NCBI GenBank assembly: GCA_910587095.1
Contig: CAJUMJ010000019.1
Span: 62,001 to 126,000 of the forward strand
Source: an uncultured Lachnospiraceae bacterium
GTDB lineage: Bacteria > Bacillota > Clostridia > Lachnospirales > Lachnospiraceae
DNA length: 64,000 nt
Direction: 5' to 3'
The notes beneath the pieces are model-generated. The model had not been told where the DNA came from. It saw nothing but the letters and a program-made list of their open reading frames with translations, and did no database searches. Shown here piece by piece: positions 41,251-50,035 of this stretch. Within the stretch, counting starts at the first letter, position 1. Each line of letters starts with the position of its first letter. The translations under genes and the position numbers were made by a program.

Positions 41251-42951
41251 ATGGAACATCCGAAAAAAAAGAGCACGTTTGTGTTTCAGGCGGGCATTCT
41301 GGCGGCAGCCGGAATGCTCGTCAAAGTGATCGGCCTGATATACAGAAGCCCGCTCCTTTCCATTATAGGGATCGAGGGCAACGGGTATTACAACGCGGCG
41401 ATCAATATCTATACAATTATATTATTGATTTCCTCCTACAGCATCCCCTCGGCGATTTCCAAGGTGATCGCTCAGCGGCTTGCGTTTAAGGAATATCGGA
41501 ATGCACAGAGGGTTTTTGTCTGTGCACTTCTCTATGTTCTGGTGGTGGGCGGCGTCGCCTCGATTCTGACTTTCGTGGGGGCGCCTTTTCTCGTGGGAAA
41601 GAATAAGAATGCGGTGGTGGCGCTTCGGGTGCTGTCGCCGACTATCTTTTTTTCGGGCTTTTTGGGCGTTCTTCGGGGCTTTTTCCAGGCACACGGCTCC
41701 ATGGTGCACACCTCCATCTCACAGGTTTTGGAACAGATTTTAAACGCGACGGTCAGTATTCTGGCGGCAAAACTTCTGATCGGGCTGGTGGCGGACGGGG
41801 ACGCCACCACGCGCGCCATCTACGGCTCGGCGGGGTCGGCGCTGGGAACCGGGGCGGGCGTGCTGACCGGCCTTCTTTTCATGTTCGGGGTGTATCGCTT
41901 GAACGGCGGCGTCATCAAAAAGCGGGTAGAGCGTGACAAAAGCTGGCATGAGGAGAGCTACAAAGAGATTTTCAAGGTGATCTTTACCATCGTCACGCCC
42001 TTTATCCTGAGCACTTTTATCTACAACTGTACGACGGCGGTCAATATGAACATCTACCTTTATGTCATGGATTATAAGAAGATGGACGCGATACTTGCGA
42101 GCAATCATTACGGCATCTTCTCGGGGCTTGCCGTGGCGGTGGTGAACATTCCGATCGCTATCGCTTCCGCCATGTCCTCCGCCATTATTCCGGGCGTGGC
42201 TGCCTCCTATGTGAAGGGGACAGTGGCGCAGACGAGAAAGCAGGTGACGCGGGCGATCCAGATGACCATGCTGATCGCGATTCCCGCGGCTGTGGGAATC
42301 GCCGTGCTGCCAAAGCCTATTATGCACTTTATTTTCCCCCAAAAGGAATCGCTGGATATTGCGTCGGGGCTTTTGGCGGCTCTTTCCGTGACCGTTGTGC
42401 TCTACAGTCTCTCGACTTTGACCAATGCGATTTTACAGGGAATCGGGAAGGTGAATACGCCGGTGATCCATGCGTCGGTCGCGCTGGTGATTCAGGTGGC
42501 CGGACTGATCGCACTTTTGCTCTACACGGATCTGGAGCTGTATGCGCTGGCGGCGGCCAACGCCATCTATTCGTTTGTGATGTGTGTCTTAAACCAACTG
42601 TCCGTGAGAAAACATCTGGCCTACCGTATGGATGTGGTCAAACTGTTTTTAAAGCCGCTTTTTTCGGCGGCTGTTATGGGCGCGGCGGTTTATGGTGTCT
42701 ATCATGGACTGTTCCTGCTTATTCCTGTGAGCCGGGTGGTACTGATCATCGCCATCGGCGTCGGTGTGTGCGTTTACGGCGCAGTGCTTCTTTTTGTCGG
42801 CGGCGTGAGCGAGGAGGAGCTTTTGGCGTTTCCCAAGGGGGCGGTTCTTGTCAGGATCGGCAGGAAATTACATCTCATATCTACGGAGAAACCGGCGAAA
42901 AAGAAAAGGAAAAAACATAAAAAGAGGAAGAAAAAGAGCAGAAAGAGGTAG
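41251..42951 (+). CDS. SpoVB/MurJ-type polysaccharide (lipid-linked) flippase
   Basis: A 566-residue membrane protein from ATG 41251 with 12 to 14 predicted helices. FVFQAGILAAAGMLVKVIGLIYRSPLLSIIG is the family start, and SYSIPSAISKVIAQRLA follows. Members of the MVF superfamily such as SpoVB, YkvU and MurJ move lipid-linked sugars across the membrane. The C-terminal tail (about residues 548-566) is nearly all lysine and arginine, an unusual polybasic end. Located between glgA and a metallo-beta-lactamase lipoprotein. Which lipid-linked precursor it moves is unknown. Confidence 0.88.
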   Translation: MEHPKKKSTFVFQAGILAAAGMLVKVIGLIYRSPLLSIIGIEGNGYYNAAINIYTIILLISSYSIPSAISKVIAQRLAFKEYRNAQRVFVCALLYVLVVGGVASILTFVGAPFLVGKNKNAVVALRVLSPTIFFSGFLGVLRGFFQAHGSMVHTSISQVLEQILNATVSILAAKLLIGLVADGDATTRAIYGSAGSALGTGAGVLTGLLFMFGVYRLNGGVIKKRVERDKSWHEESYKEIFKVIFTIVTPFILSTFIYNCTTAVNMNIYLYVMDYKKMDAILASNHYGIFSGLAVAVVNIPIAIASAMSSAIIPGVAASYVKGTVAQTRKQVTRAIQMTMLIAIPAAVGIAVLPKPIMHFIFPQKESLDIASGLLAALSVTVVLYSLSTLTNAILQGIGKVNTPVIHASVALVIQVAGLIALLLYTDLELYALAAANAIYSFVMCVLNQLSVRKHLAYRMDVVKLFLKPLFSAAVMGAAVYGVYHGLFLLIPVSRVVLIIAIGVGVCVYGAVLLFVGGVSEEELLAFPKGAVLVRIGRKLHLISTEKPAKKKRKKHKKRKKKSRKR

Positions 42952-42955
42952 ATAT

Positions 42956-43783
42956 ATGGGAAAAAGATGCCGGTACGGAATGCTTATGATCTGTTTTATT
43001 TTTCTTTTTACAGGGTGCGGGGAGAAAGCACAGAGCGGTCAGTTTCGGATGACCATCCTGGATACGGGAAAATCGGACTGCATTATCATGGAGGCGGGGA
43101 ACCGGGTGGTCGTGAACGATGCGGCGGACGCAGACGACGCGGATGCGATCTGCGATTTTTTGGACAAACGGCAGATTGGGCGAATCGAGTATTTGATTCT
43201 GAGTCATTTCGACAAAGACCATATCGGAAGTGCGGCAAGACTCATCCGCAATTACGAGGTAGGGTGTGTGCTGATGCCGGATTACGAGGAAGACTCGGAG
43301 GCCTATCTTGCGCTGATTGGCTCGCTTGAGGAGACGGACACGACGTATGAGCGTCTGCATCGGGATATGATGTTCTCTGTGGAGGGAATAGACTTTTATG
43401 TGGACGCGCCCCATGAGAGCGTCTATGAGAATGATAACAATTATTCGCTAATAACATGTGTCACGTATGGAGGGAACAGATTTTTGCTGATGGGAGACGC
43501 CAAAAAGGTGCGGACGGAAGAATTTCTGGATTCCGCGGCGGCAGCAGAGCGCTGTGATCTGATTAAGATGCCCCATCACGGGAATTACACGAAGAATTTG
43601 GAAACTTTGTTTGCCATGGCGAAACCCCGTTTCGCTGTTCTCACCGCGGATGGGGAACGCCTGCGGGTGGAGGAGGAGACGGTGGCGCTTTTGGATGCCT
43701 GTCAGTGCGAGGCGTATTATACGGATGAGGGGACGGTCACCATCGTGTCCGACGGAAAGAGAGTACAGATCAGCCAGCAGTGA
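42956..43783 (+). CDS. ComEC/Rec2-like metallo-beta-lactamase lipoprotein
   Basis: A 275-residue protein from ATG 42956, five bases after the flippase stop. The signal sequence ends in the lipobox LFTGC, so it is probably anchored outside on the membrane with the mature cysteine at about residue 19. The hydrolase domain shows LILSHFDKDHIGS (the HxxxDH metal site as in ComEC), MGDAKK and KMPHHGNYTKN. ComEC-type domains are thought to degrade or process DNA strands; stand-alone secreted forms have unknown substrates. Unlike ComEC there are no membrane channel segments. A strong terminator follows. Confidence 0.87.
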   Translation: MGKRCRYGMLMICFIFLFTGCGEKAQSGQFRMTILDTGKSDCIIMEAGNRVVVNDAADADDADAICDFLDKRQIGRIEYLILSHFDKDHIGSAARLIRNYEVGCVLMPDYEEDSEAYLALIGSLEETDTTYERLHRDMMFSVEGIDFYVDAPHESVYENDNNYSLITCVTYGGNRFLLMGDAKKVRTEEFLDSAAAAERCDLIKMPHHGNYTKNLETLFAMAKPRFAVLTADGERLRVEEETVALLDACQCEAYYTDEGTVTIVSDGKRVQISQQ

Positions 43784-43837
43784 AGCCTGTCTGCGCGCCG
43801 CATGGGTAATGAGCGGCGCACGCGGACAGGCTTTTTA
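43783..43837. terminator. Bidirectional terminator between the MBL and rqcH genes
   Basis: AGCCTGTCTGCG and GCCGC (43784-43801) pair with GCGGC and CGCGGACAGGCT (43813-43832), followed by TTTTT in the plus direction; the AAGC-rich left side gives weaker support in the minus direction. It serves convergent genes on both sides. Confidence 0.8.
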
Positions 43838-45637
43838 AGAAAGCTGCGTCAGATTTGAAATGTCCGAGTCGATTGCCATGGAGTAGTTGGTGTAGTACAC
43901 GACAAAGCCCGGCTTTGCTCCGGCAGGCTTCTTTACGTGCTTTTTCTGCACATAGTCGATTTCCACTTTATCCTGCTCGCGCCCCTTGGAATAGTAGGCG
44001 GCGAGCCTTGCGGCTTCCTCGAAAGTGCGGTCGGGCACCTCTGCGCCCTCGGTCTTTAAAACCACGTGGGACCCCGGAATTTGCTTGGCGTGGAACCACC
44101 AGTCCCCTCCGTTTGCGAATTTGAAGGTGAGTTCGTCGTTTTGGAAATTATTTTTTCCCACATAGATGTGAAAACCGTCGCTGCTGATATAGTGGAAGGG
44201 CTTACTGGTAATTTTTAATTTTTTGGAGCCGCCCTTTCTGCGGATATAGCCACTTTCGTAAAGCTCTTCCCGGATCTGCACAAGATCCTCCTCCTGCATG
44301 GCGATATCCAGCGCGGCGAGTATGGATTCCAGATGCTCGATCTCTTCTTTGACTTGTATAGTCAATTCCGACAGTGCTTCGTAGGTTCTCTTAAGTTTCC
44401 CATATTTGTCAAAATATTTCTGCGCATTTTCCTGCGGCGTCAGGGTGTTGTCCAACGGGATCGTGATCATCTCGTTGGTGTAGTAATTTAACGCTTCCAT
44501 GGATTTAGCCTCAGGCTCCACGTTGTAGCCGTAGGTGTTGATCAACTCGCCGTAAACCTTGTATTTGTCTCTTTTTTCCGTATCCTTCATCTGCCGTATC
44601 TGCAAATCGTATTTCTTCACATTGCGCTCCAGGGCGGTCTGTACGATTTTGCGCAGATCCACGGACTTCTGACGGATGCGGGTTACGACGCTGCGCTCCG
44701 CGTAGTAGCGTTCCAGCACGTCGCTGACAAAAGAAAAGGATCGCGAAGTTTTGTCGCCGTAGAGCGTCAGGGGAAACGCCGCGTACTCGACAGGTTCCCT
44801 GCCGTCATAGATGATAACGGGAGAAAAGTTCCCGGCGGCGGTCTGCTCCATCATGTCGGTTAACGCTTCGCATACCGCTTTGAGAGCGGGCGCTTCGAGT
44901 ACGTTGGCGGGCATATCCGCGTCAATCCCGGCCCGGTAGCAGAGCTCCTGGGCGATGATGGGAGAAAGCCCCGTGTAGGTCGTATAGAGCGCCTTGTACA
45001 GAGGCATCGGCTTTTCCTTCATGTGGCCGCAGAAGTTTACATAAGTCAACTCTTCGCCGTCTCCGGAAGCTTTGATAAAGCGGGGAGTGTCTTCCTTCGT
45101 GTAGCGGGCACAAAACCGCAGAGGGTTCCATTTGTTCTGTGTCTGCGGGATAAAGTAGGGCCGGCCGGGCAGCACCTCGCGCACGGAGCTTACCATGCCT
45201 GAAATGTGTTTGATGCTGTCGATGATCTGATCTTTATCGTCACAGAAGATGATATTGCTGTGTTTGCCCATGATTTCCACAATCAGCTTTTTCCGGCACA
45301 GGTCGCCCAGCTCGTTCAAGTGTTCCAGATTGAGATGGATGACGCGCTCAAGTCCCGGCTGCGATATAGCTGTGATGCGGGCGTTTTGCAGATGCTTTCG
45401 AAGCAGCATACAAAAGCCGGGCGCGGTCATGGGGCTTTGCTTGTTATTGTCCGTCAGGTAGACCATGGGAAGGGAGGCGTCCGCCGAAAGCAGCAGACGG
45501 TACTGGCTGCCGTTATTTTTGATGGTGAGAAGCAGTTCGTCGCTCTCGGGCTGGGCGATTTTGTAGATGCGGCCGCCAAGCAGCCTCTCTTCCAGTTCCT
45601 TTGTGATATTTGCGATGGTGATGCCGTCAAAGGCCAT
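43835..45637 (-). CDS. rqcH: RqcH (NFACT-family ribosome quality control protein)
   Basis: A 600-residue protein. The NFACT-N domain starts MAFDGITIANITKELEERLLGGRIYKIAQPE; central HhH and coiled-coil parts follow; the C-terminal NFACT-R domain has GDWWFHAKQIPGSHVVL, which includes the DWH-like motif, and KKPAGAKPGFVVYY. RqcH binds stalled 50S subunits and adds alanine tails to unfinished peptides for degradation. Older annotations call it fibronectin-binding protein. It is a single-gene transcript on the reverse strand. The call is firm for the family; activity is by homology. Confidence 0.93.
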   Translation of the reverse strand: MAFDGITIANITKELEERLLGGRIYKIAQPESDELLLTIKNNGSQYRLLLSADASLPMVYLTDNNKQSPMTAPGFCMLLRKHLQNARITAISQPGLERVIHLNLEHLNELGDLCRKKLIVEIMGKHSNIIFCDDKDQIIDSIKHISGMVSSVREVLPGRPYFIPQTQNKWNPLRFCARYTKEDTPRFIKASGDGEELTYVNFCGHMKEKPMPLYKALYTTYTGLSPIIAQELCYRAGIDADMPANVLEAPALKAVCEALTDMMEQTAAGNFSPVIIYDGREPVEYAAFPLTLYGDKTSRSFSFVSDVLERYYAERSVVTRIRQKSVDLRKIVQTALERNVKKYDLQIRQMKDTEKRDKYKVYGELINTYGYNVEPEAKSMEALNYYTNEMITIPLDNTLTPQENAQKYFDKYGKLKRTYEALSELTIQVKEEIEHLESILAALDIAMQEEDLVQIREELYESGYIRRKGGSKKLKITSKPFHYISSDGFHIYVGKNNFQNDELTFKFANGGDWWFHAKQIPGSHVVLKTEGAEVPDRTFEEAARLAAYYSKGREQDKVEIDYVQKKHVKKPAGAKPGFVVYYTNYSMAIDSDISNLTQLS

Positions 45638-45756
45638 AATTTTTCTTCCCTTTCCGTGATTTTTGCGTATTCCACGCGTTTCTTACTATAGCATAAACGG
45701 AATGTCTTTTCAATTGTGCAAGTGCGTGCCGGCAAAGCCGTTATAACGGTTTGGAC

Positions 45757-45924
45757 GCGCAGTGTAACAGTTCAGCCTTCGGCTTCACTGTCACCGTGGT
45801 TACGAAGTAACCACAATGCACACAAAATGCTCCAAAGTCGCATTTTGGCGCCTGCACAACTCGCAAAATTGCATACAGAGCGATTTTACTCGCGGAATAG
45901 TGCATGGCTGAACTGTTACCGCGC
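45757..45924. repeat. Inverted-repeat intergenic element
   Basis: Perfect 14-base arms GTAACAGTTCAGCC (45764-45777) and GGCTGAACTGTTAC (45906-45919), extended by GCGC on both outer sides. Inside are small hairpins (GTGGTTACGAAGTAACCAC) and the word ATGCACACAAAATGCT (45816-45831), which recurs at the right edge of the window (63977-63992). No transposase. It resembles small non-autonomous intergenic elements of Lachnospiraceae. Confidence 0.75.
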
Positions 45925-45936
45925 AGTTTCTCTTTC

Positions 45937-45965
45937 TTGACTATTTTTTGTCTTTACACTATAAT
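45937..45965 (+). promoter_or_regulatory. Strong sigma-A promoter of the yicC operon
   Basis: TTGACT (45937-45942) and TATAAT (45960-45965) with an exact 17-base spacer. It drives yicC-remA-gmk and probably rpoZ. It begins 13 bases after the inverted-repeat element. Confidence 0.85.
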
Positions 45966-46019
45966 AAAGGCTGTATGCGTGGGTCTTTTTATATGTATAT
46001 ACAATAGGAGAAGAAGGCT

Positions 46020-46898
46020 ATGATTAAGAGCATGACCGGTTTCGGGAGATGTGAGGTGACCCAAGGAGCGCGGAAGGTCACCGTGGAGATGAAATCCGTC
46101 AATCACAGGTATTTGGATGTCAATATTAAAATGCCGAAAAAACTGAACTTTTTTGAGACGGCGATTAGAAATGAGCTCAAAAATTATATTCAGCGAGGAA
46201 AGGTTGATATTTTTATCACTTACGAGGATCTGACGGAGTCCAATGTCTGCGTGAAGTACAATAAGGAATTGGCTGCGGAGTATATGAAGTATCTCTGGCA
46301 GATGGCGGAGGACTTTTCGCTGGACAATGACGTGCGGGTGTCGACTTTGTCCCGGTATCCGGAAGTATTGACCATGGAAGAGCAGACCGTCGACGAGGGA
46401 GAGCTGTGGCAGTTTTTGGAGAAAGCCGTGAGGGGCGCTGCGGAGGCGTTCGTGGAGACGAGGATCAAGGAGGGTGAAAACATCCGGGAGGATCTTCTGA
46501 CAAAGCTTGAGAGTATGCTTTCGGGCGTGGAGTTTATTGAGCACCGGGCGCCGCGGATTATCACGGAGTACAAACAGAAACTCAGGGACAAGGTGAAGGA
46601 GCTTATGTGTGACAATCAGGTCGATGAGACGAGGATTCTGACAGAGGTGACGCTTTTTGCCGACAAAGTCTGTGTGGACGAGGAGCTGGTGCGGCTAAAG
46701 AGTCACATCGCGACCACCAAAGACAATCTGAAGGAGGGCGGCAGTATCGGGCGCAAGCTCGATTTTCTGGCGCAGGAGATGAACCGTGAGGCGAACACCA
46801 TCCTTTCGAAAACCACGGATCTGGAAACGTCCAACAGGGCCATTGAATTAAAAACCGAGATCGAGAAGGTGCGGGAGCAGATACAGAATATCGAATAG
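46020..46898 (+). CDS. yicC: YicC-family endoribonuclease
   Basis: A 292-residue protein. IKSMTGFGRCEVTQG is the conserved start, VNHRYLDVNIKMP follows, and the C-terminal domain (DFLAQEMNREANTILSKTTDLETSNRAIELKTEIEKVREQIQNIE) is DUF1732. Family members were shown to be metal-dependent endoribonucleases in Escherichia coli and Bacillus. GGAGAAGAAGG precedes the ATG. It leads the conserved order yicC-remA-gmk-rpoZ. Confidence 0.95.
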   Translation: MIKSMTGFGRCEVTQGARKVTVEMKSVNHRYLDVNIKMPKKLNFFETAIRNELKNYIQRGKVDIFITYEDLTESNVCVKYNKELAAEYMKYLWQMAEDFSLDNDVRVSTLSRYPEVLTMEEQTVDEGELWQFLEKAVRGAAEAFVETRIKEGENIREDLLTKLESMLSGVEFIEHRAPRIITEYKQKLRDKVKELMCDNQVDETRILTEVTLFADKVCVDEELVRLKSHIATTKDNLKEGGSIGRKLDFLAQEMNREANTILSKTTDLETSNRAIELKTEIEKVREQIQNIE

Positions 46899-46913
46899 GA
46901 GCGGCTGGCGATT

Positions 46914-47174
46914 ATGGGTAAACTGATACACATTGGGTTTGGCAATGTAGTTAACACAGGGAAGATTATCGCCATTGTAAACCCCGATTCCGCACCCGTA
47001 AAGCGGATGGTGCAAAAGGCGAAGGAGACGGGGATGGCTATTGACGCCACGCAGGGGCGTAAGACCAAGGCCGTGCTGGTTATGGAAAACAGCCAGATTG
47101 TGCTTTCGGCGCTTCTCCCTGAAACCATATCGGGCAGAGCACAGACAGAGGATGGACAGATAGATGAGGAGTGA
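46914..47174 (+). CDS. remA: RemA-family regulator (DUF370)
   Basis: An 86-residue protein. LIHIGFGNVVNTGKIIAIVNPDSAPVKRMVQKAKETGMAIDATQGRKTKAVLVMENSQIVLSALLPETI is nearly the Bacillus RemA sequence, a DNA-binding protein that forms rings and activates matrix and osmolyte genes. The function in this organism is inferred from identity only. It overlaps gmk by 11 bases. Confidence 0.95.
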   Translation: MGKLIHIGFGNVVNTGKIIAIVNPDSAPVKRMVQKAKETGMAIDATQGRKTKAVLVMENSQIVLSALLPETISGRAQTEDGQIDEE

Positions 47175-47796
47175 AGGTATACTGATTGTAGTCTCCGGGT
47201 TTTCGGGGGCTGGCAAGGGAACTTTGATGAAACGGCTGGTGGAGAAATACGACAACTATGCGCTGTCAATCTCGGCGACAACCAGGACGCCGCGCCAGGG
47301 CGAGGAGGAAGGGAGGGAGTATTTTTTCCTTTCCAGGGAGCAGTTTGAAAAAAGGATTGCGGATCGGGCTCTGATTGAGTATGCTGAGTATTGCGGCAAT
47401 TATTACGGGACGCCAAGAGACTATGTGGAAAAGGAATTGTCCTGCGGCCGCGACGTGATTCTTGAAATCGAGATCCAGGGTGCTCTCAAGATAAAGGAGC
47501 AGTATCCTGAAGCGGTGCTTCTCTTTGTGACGACGCCGAGCGCGGGAGAGCTTCGCCGCAGGCTTTCCGGCCGGGGTACGGAGACGGCTGAGGTCATCGA
47601 GAAGAGGCTTGGGCGCGCGGTGAAAGAGGCGGAGGGCATCGAGCGGTATGATTATATCGTGATAAACGACGATTTGGAGACTTGCGTGGAGGAGCTTCAC
47701 GGGATCATTACCGCGGCGCACCATACGCCGGGGCGCAACGGGGAGTTCATTCAAACGATGAGAAGAGAATTGGAAGGAGATCAGATTGAAAATTAA
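47164..47796 (+). CDS. gmk: Guanylate kinase
   Basis: A 210-residue P-loop kinase converting GMP to GDP. GFSGAGKGTLMKRLVEKY is the nucleotide loop, SISATTRTPRQGEEEGREYFFLSREQF the GMP-binding block, and EIEIQGALKIKEQ the conserved helix. The usual Walker A lysine is present; the loop reads GAGKGT as in Gmk. The C terminus overlaps a hairpin: GATTGAAAA and TTTTCAATC flank its TAA stop codon. Confidence 0.96.
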   Translation: MRSEGILIVVSGFSGAGKGTLMKRLVEKYDNYALSISATTRTPRQGEEEGREYFFLSREQFEKRIADRALIEYAEYCGNYYGTPRDYVEKELSCGRDVILEIEIQGALKIKEQYPEAVLLFVTTPSAGELRRRLSGRGTETAEVIEKRLGRAVKEAEGIERYDYIVINDDLETCVEELHGIITAAHHTPGRNGEFIQTMRRELEGDQIEN

Positions 47797-47845
47797 AGTT
47801 TTCAATCGCGGGATTTGTGCCTGTGCGCTGCTTGGCACAAACCCG
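47784..47845 (+). promoter_or_regulatory. Two hairpins between gmk and rpoZ
   Basis: GATTGAAAA (47784-47792) pairs perfectly with TTTTCAATC (47799-47807) around the gmk stop codon. GGGATTTGTGCC (about 47810) pairs with GGCACAAACCC (about 47832-47842) with one bulge. Neither has a T-run. The first resembles the GATTGAAAG/CTTTCAATC hairpins before rpoD. Confidence 0.6.
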
Positions 47846-47883
47846 GTGACATGCACAATGCGGCGCAGAAATGAGGAGAATAC

Positions 47884-48156
47884 ATGTTACATCCGTCTTA
47901 TGCAGATTTGATTAAGGTAGTGAACAGCGAGGTGGAGGAGGGTGAGGATCCTGTGGTGAGCAGCAGGTATTCCATTGTGATGGCCACTTCCAAGAGAGCG
48001 AGACAGATTATCGCCGGCGATGAGGAGCTGGTTGATGGCAGGGGCAAGAAGCCTTTATCCGTGGCGGTTGAGGAGCTGAACCAGGGGGAGATAAAGATTC
48101 TTGGCGACGAAACCTCGGAGGAGACGAAAGAGGCGGACTCCGCCGCCGAAGAGTAA
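47884..48156 (+). CDS. rpoZ: RNA polymerase omega subunit
   Basis: A 90-residue protein. LHPSYADLIKVV and SRYSIVMATSKRARQII are the omega core (conserved region with the helix contacting beta-prime), followed by GKKPLSVAVEEL and an acidic tail. Omega helps assemble and stabilise RNA polymerase. AATGAGGAG precedes the ATG. The 87-base gap from gmk holds two hairpins. Confidence 0.95.
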   Translation: MLHPSYADLIKVVNSEVEEGEDPVVSSRYSIVMATSKRARQIIAGDEELVDGRGKKPLSVAVEELNQGEIKILGDETSEETKEADSAAEE

Positions 48157-48168
48157 GCCGGGGCATTT

Positions 48169-49515
48169 ATGATGAAGAAAAAGGTGTTATTTATATCCCT
48201 CGGATGTGACAAAAACCTGGTGGATACCGAGATGATGCTTGGGATGCTTGCGCAGAGCGGGTACGATTTTACGGACGATGAAGAGGAAGCGGATGTGGTG
48301 GTGGTAAACACCTGCTGCTTTATCGGCGATGCCAAGGAGGAGAGCGTCAATACGCTTTTGGATATGGCGGAGCTTAAAAAGGCCGGGGAGATCAAGGCGC
48401 TTATTGTGACGGGATGCCTGGCACAGCGCTATCAGGAGGAAATCCGCCGGGAGATCGGAGAGGTGGACGCCGTGATCGGCACCTCGGCCATCGACGAGCT
48501 TCCAGCGGTTCTCGACGAAGTTTTTTCGGGAAGGGCTTCGGATCGTTATCGGAGCCTTGACAGAAAGCCCCTGACGGACAGAAAGCGTATTTTGACGACA
48601 GGGGGACATTTTGCCTATTTGAAAATAGCGGAGGGATGCGACAAGCACTGTACCTACTGCATCATTCCGAAGGTGAGAGGGCCTTATCGGAGCGTTCCCA
48701 TGGAAAACCTGTTGGAGGAGGCCGAAATGCTTGCTGGGCAGGGAGTGAAGGAACTGATTCTGGTGGCCCAGGAGACTACGGTCTACGGGGAGGATCTCTA
48801 CGGCTACAAAGCGCTGCCGGCGCTTCTTAAAAAGCTTTGCCGGATAGAGGGCCTTTGTTGGATCAGAATTTTGTACTGCTATCCCGAGGAGATTGACGAG
48901 GCGCTTATTGAAGTGATCGGGGAGGAGGATAAGATTTGCCATTATCTGGACATTCCGATTCAGCACGCCTCGGATGCCGTCCTGAAAAGGATGGGAAGAA
49001 AGACAACCGGAAAAGAGTTGACTGAAAAGGTAAATCTTTTGCGGAGAAAAATACCGGATATCTGCCTGAGGACAACTTTGATTACGGGTTTTCCGGGAGA
49101 GACAAAGGAAGATCACGAGACGCTTCTCAGGTTTGTGGAGGAGATGGCTTTTGACCGGCTTGGCGTTTTTCCTTACTCCCAGGAGGAGGATACACCGGCC
49201 GGGGATATGGCAGGGCAGATTCCGGATGAAATCAAGAATAAAAGGCGCGACGAGCTGATGATGCTGCAGCAGGAGCTTGCTTTTGAGGCGGCTGCGGATA
49301 TGGAGGGACGGCGTGTGACGGCCATGATTGAGGGGAAGGTTGCCGACGAGGCCGTCTATGTTGCAAGAACATACAAGGATGCGCCTGACGTGGATGGCTT
49401 TTTGTTTGTACATACGGACAGAGAGCTGATGACGGGCGATTTTGTGCAGGTAAAGATTACGGGATCTTACGAATATGATCTGATGGGAGAGTTGGAAGAT
49501 GAATCTGCCGAATAA
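48169..49515 (+). CDS. rimO: Ribosomal protein S12 methylthiotransferase RimO
   Basis: A 448-residue radical SAM enzyme. The N-terminal domain binds one iron-sulfur cluster through cysteines in LGCDKNLVD, NTCCFIGDAK and VTGCLAQRY. The radical SAM motif CDKHCTYC lies near residue 160, and a TRAM domain ends the protein. It methylthiolates an aspartate of S12. LGCDKN and the S12-type spacing separate it from MiaB. ATG 48172 is a close alternative start. It overlaps pgsA by 17 bases. Confidence 0.95.
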   Translation: MMKKKVLFISLGCDKNLVDTEMMLGMLAQSGYDFTDDEEEADVVVVNTCCFIGDAKEESVNTLLDMAELKKAGEIKALIVTGCLAQRYQEEIRREIGEVDAVIGTSAIDELPAVLDEVFSGRASDRYRSLDRKPLTDRKRILTTGGHFAYLKIAEGCDKHCTYCIIPKVRGPYRSVPMENLLEEAEMLAGQGVKELILVAQETTVYGEDLYGYKALPALLKKLCRIEGLCWIRILYCYPEEIDEALIEVIGEEDKICHYLDIPIQHASDAVLKRMGRKTTGKELTEKVNLLRRKIPDICLRTTLITGFPGETKEDHETLLRFVEEMAFDRLGVFPYSQEEDTPAGDMAGQIPDEIKNKRRDELMMLQQELAFEAAADMEGRRVTAMIEGKVADEAVYVARTYKDAPDVDGFLFVHTDRELMTGDFVQVKITGSYEYDLMGELEDESAE

Positions 49516-50035
49516 ATTAACGATTTTCAGAGTAATATTAATTCCTTTTTTTGTGGTGCTTTTGCTGTTTGAGATCACGGATTACGACAAGTGGATCGCG
49601 CTGGCGATTTTTATTATCGCAAGCCTGACGGACTTTCTGGACGGCCATATCGCCAGAAAATATAACCTGGTGACGAATTTCGGAAAGTTTATGGATCCTC
49701 TGGCGGATAAGCTTTTGGTCTGTTCCGCGCTGATTTGTCTGGTGGAGCTTTCGAAGATACCGGCATGGATTGTGATTTTGATTATTGCCAGGGAATTTAT
49801 CATCAGCGGTTTCCGCCTGGTAGCCTCGGACAACGGAGTGGTGATCGCGGCGAGCTATTGGGGGAAATTCAAGACGACCTTTCAGATTGTGATGATCTGT
49901 CTGATGATTGCCGATCTGGAATCTCTCTATTTTGTCACGCAGATCGTGATGTGGATTGCGCTTGCGTTGACGGTGATATCGCTGGTGGATTATCTGGTCA
50001 AAAACAAGGACGTCATGAAAGATACGGGGAAATAG
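49499..50035 (+). CDS. pgsA: CDP-diacylglycerol-glycerol-3-phosphate 3-phosphatidyltransferase
   Basis: A 178-residue membrane enzyme with about five helices. The CDP-alcohol phosphotransferase signature DGHIARKYNLVTNFGKFMDPLADK (residues about 47-70) has all the metal and CDP-binding aspartates. It makes phosphatidylglycerol phosphate for anionic phospholipids. The start lies inside the rimO end. The order rimO-pgsA-cinA-recA is typical of Clostridia. Confidence 0.95.
   Translation: MNLPNKLTIFRVILIPFFVVLLLFEITDYDKWIALAIFIIASLTDFLDGHIARKYNLVTNFGKFMDPLADKLLVCSALICLVELSKIPAWIVILIIAREFIISGFRLVASDNGVVIAASYWGKFKTTFQIVMICLMIADLESLYFVTQIVMWIALALTVISLVDYLVKNKDVMKDTGK

Larger units (their letters stand above)
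45638..46019. other. 382-base intergenic region between rqcH and yicC
   Basis: Contains no credible gene. It holds an inverted-repeat element (45757-45924) and the yicC promoter (45937-45965). A 74-codon frame across the element is judged spurious. Confidence 0.75.

Noticed and set aside
45716..45940. 74-codon plus-strand frame
   Set aside because: It lies wholly across the inverted-repeat element, has no ribosome binding site and no family features; the frame reflects the repeat.
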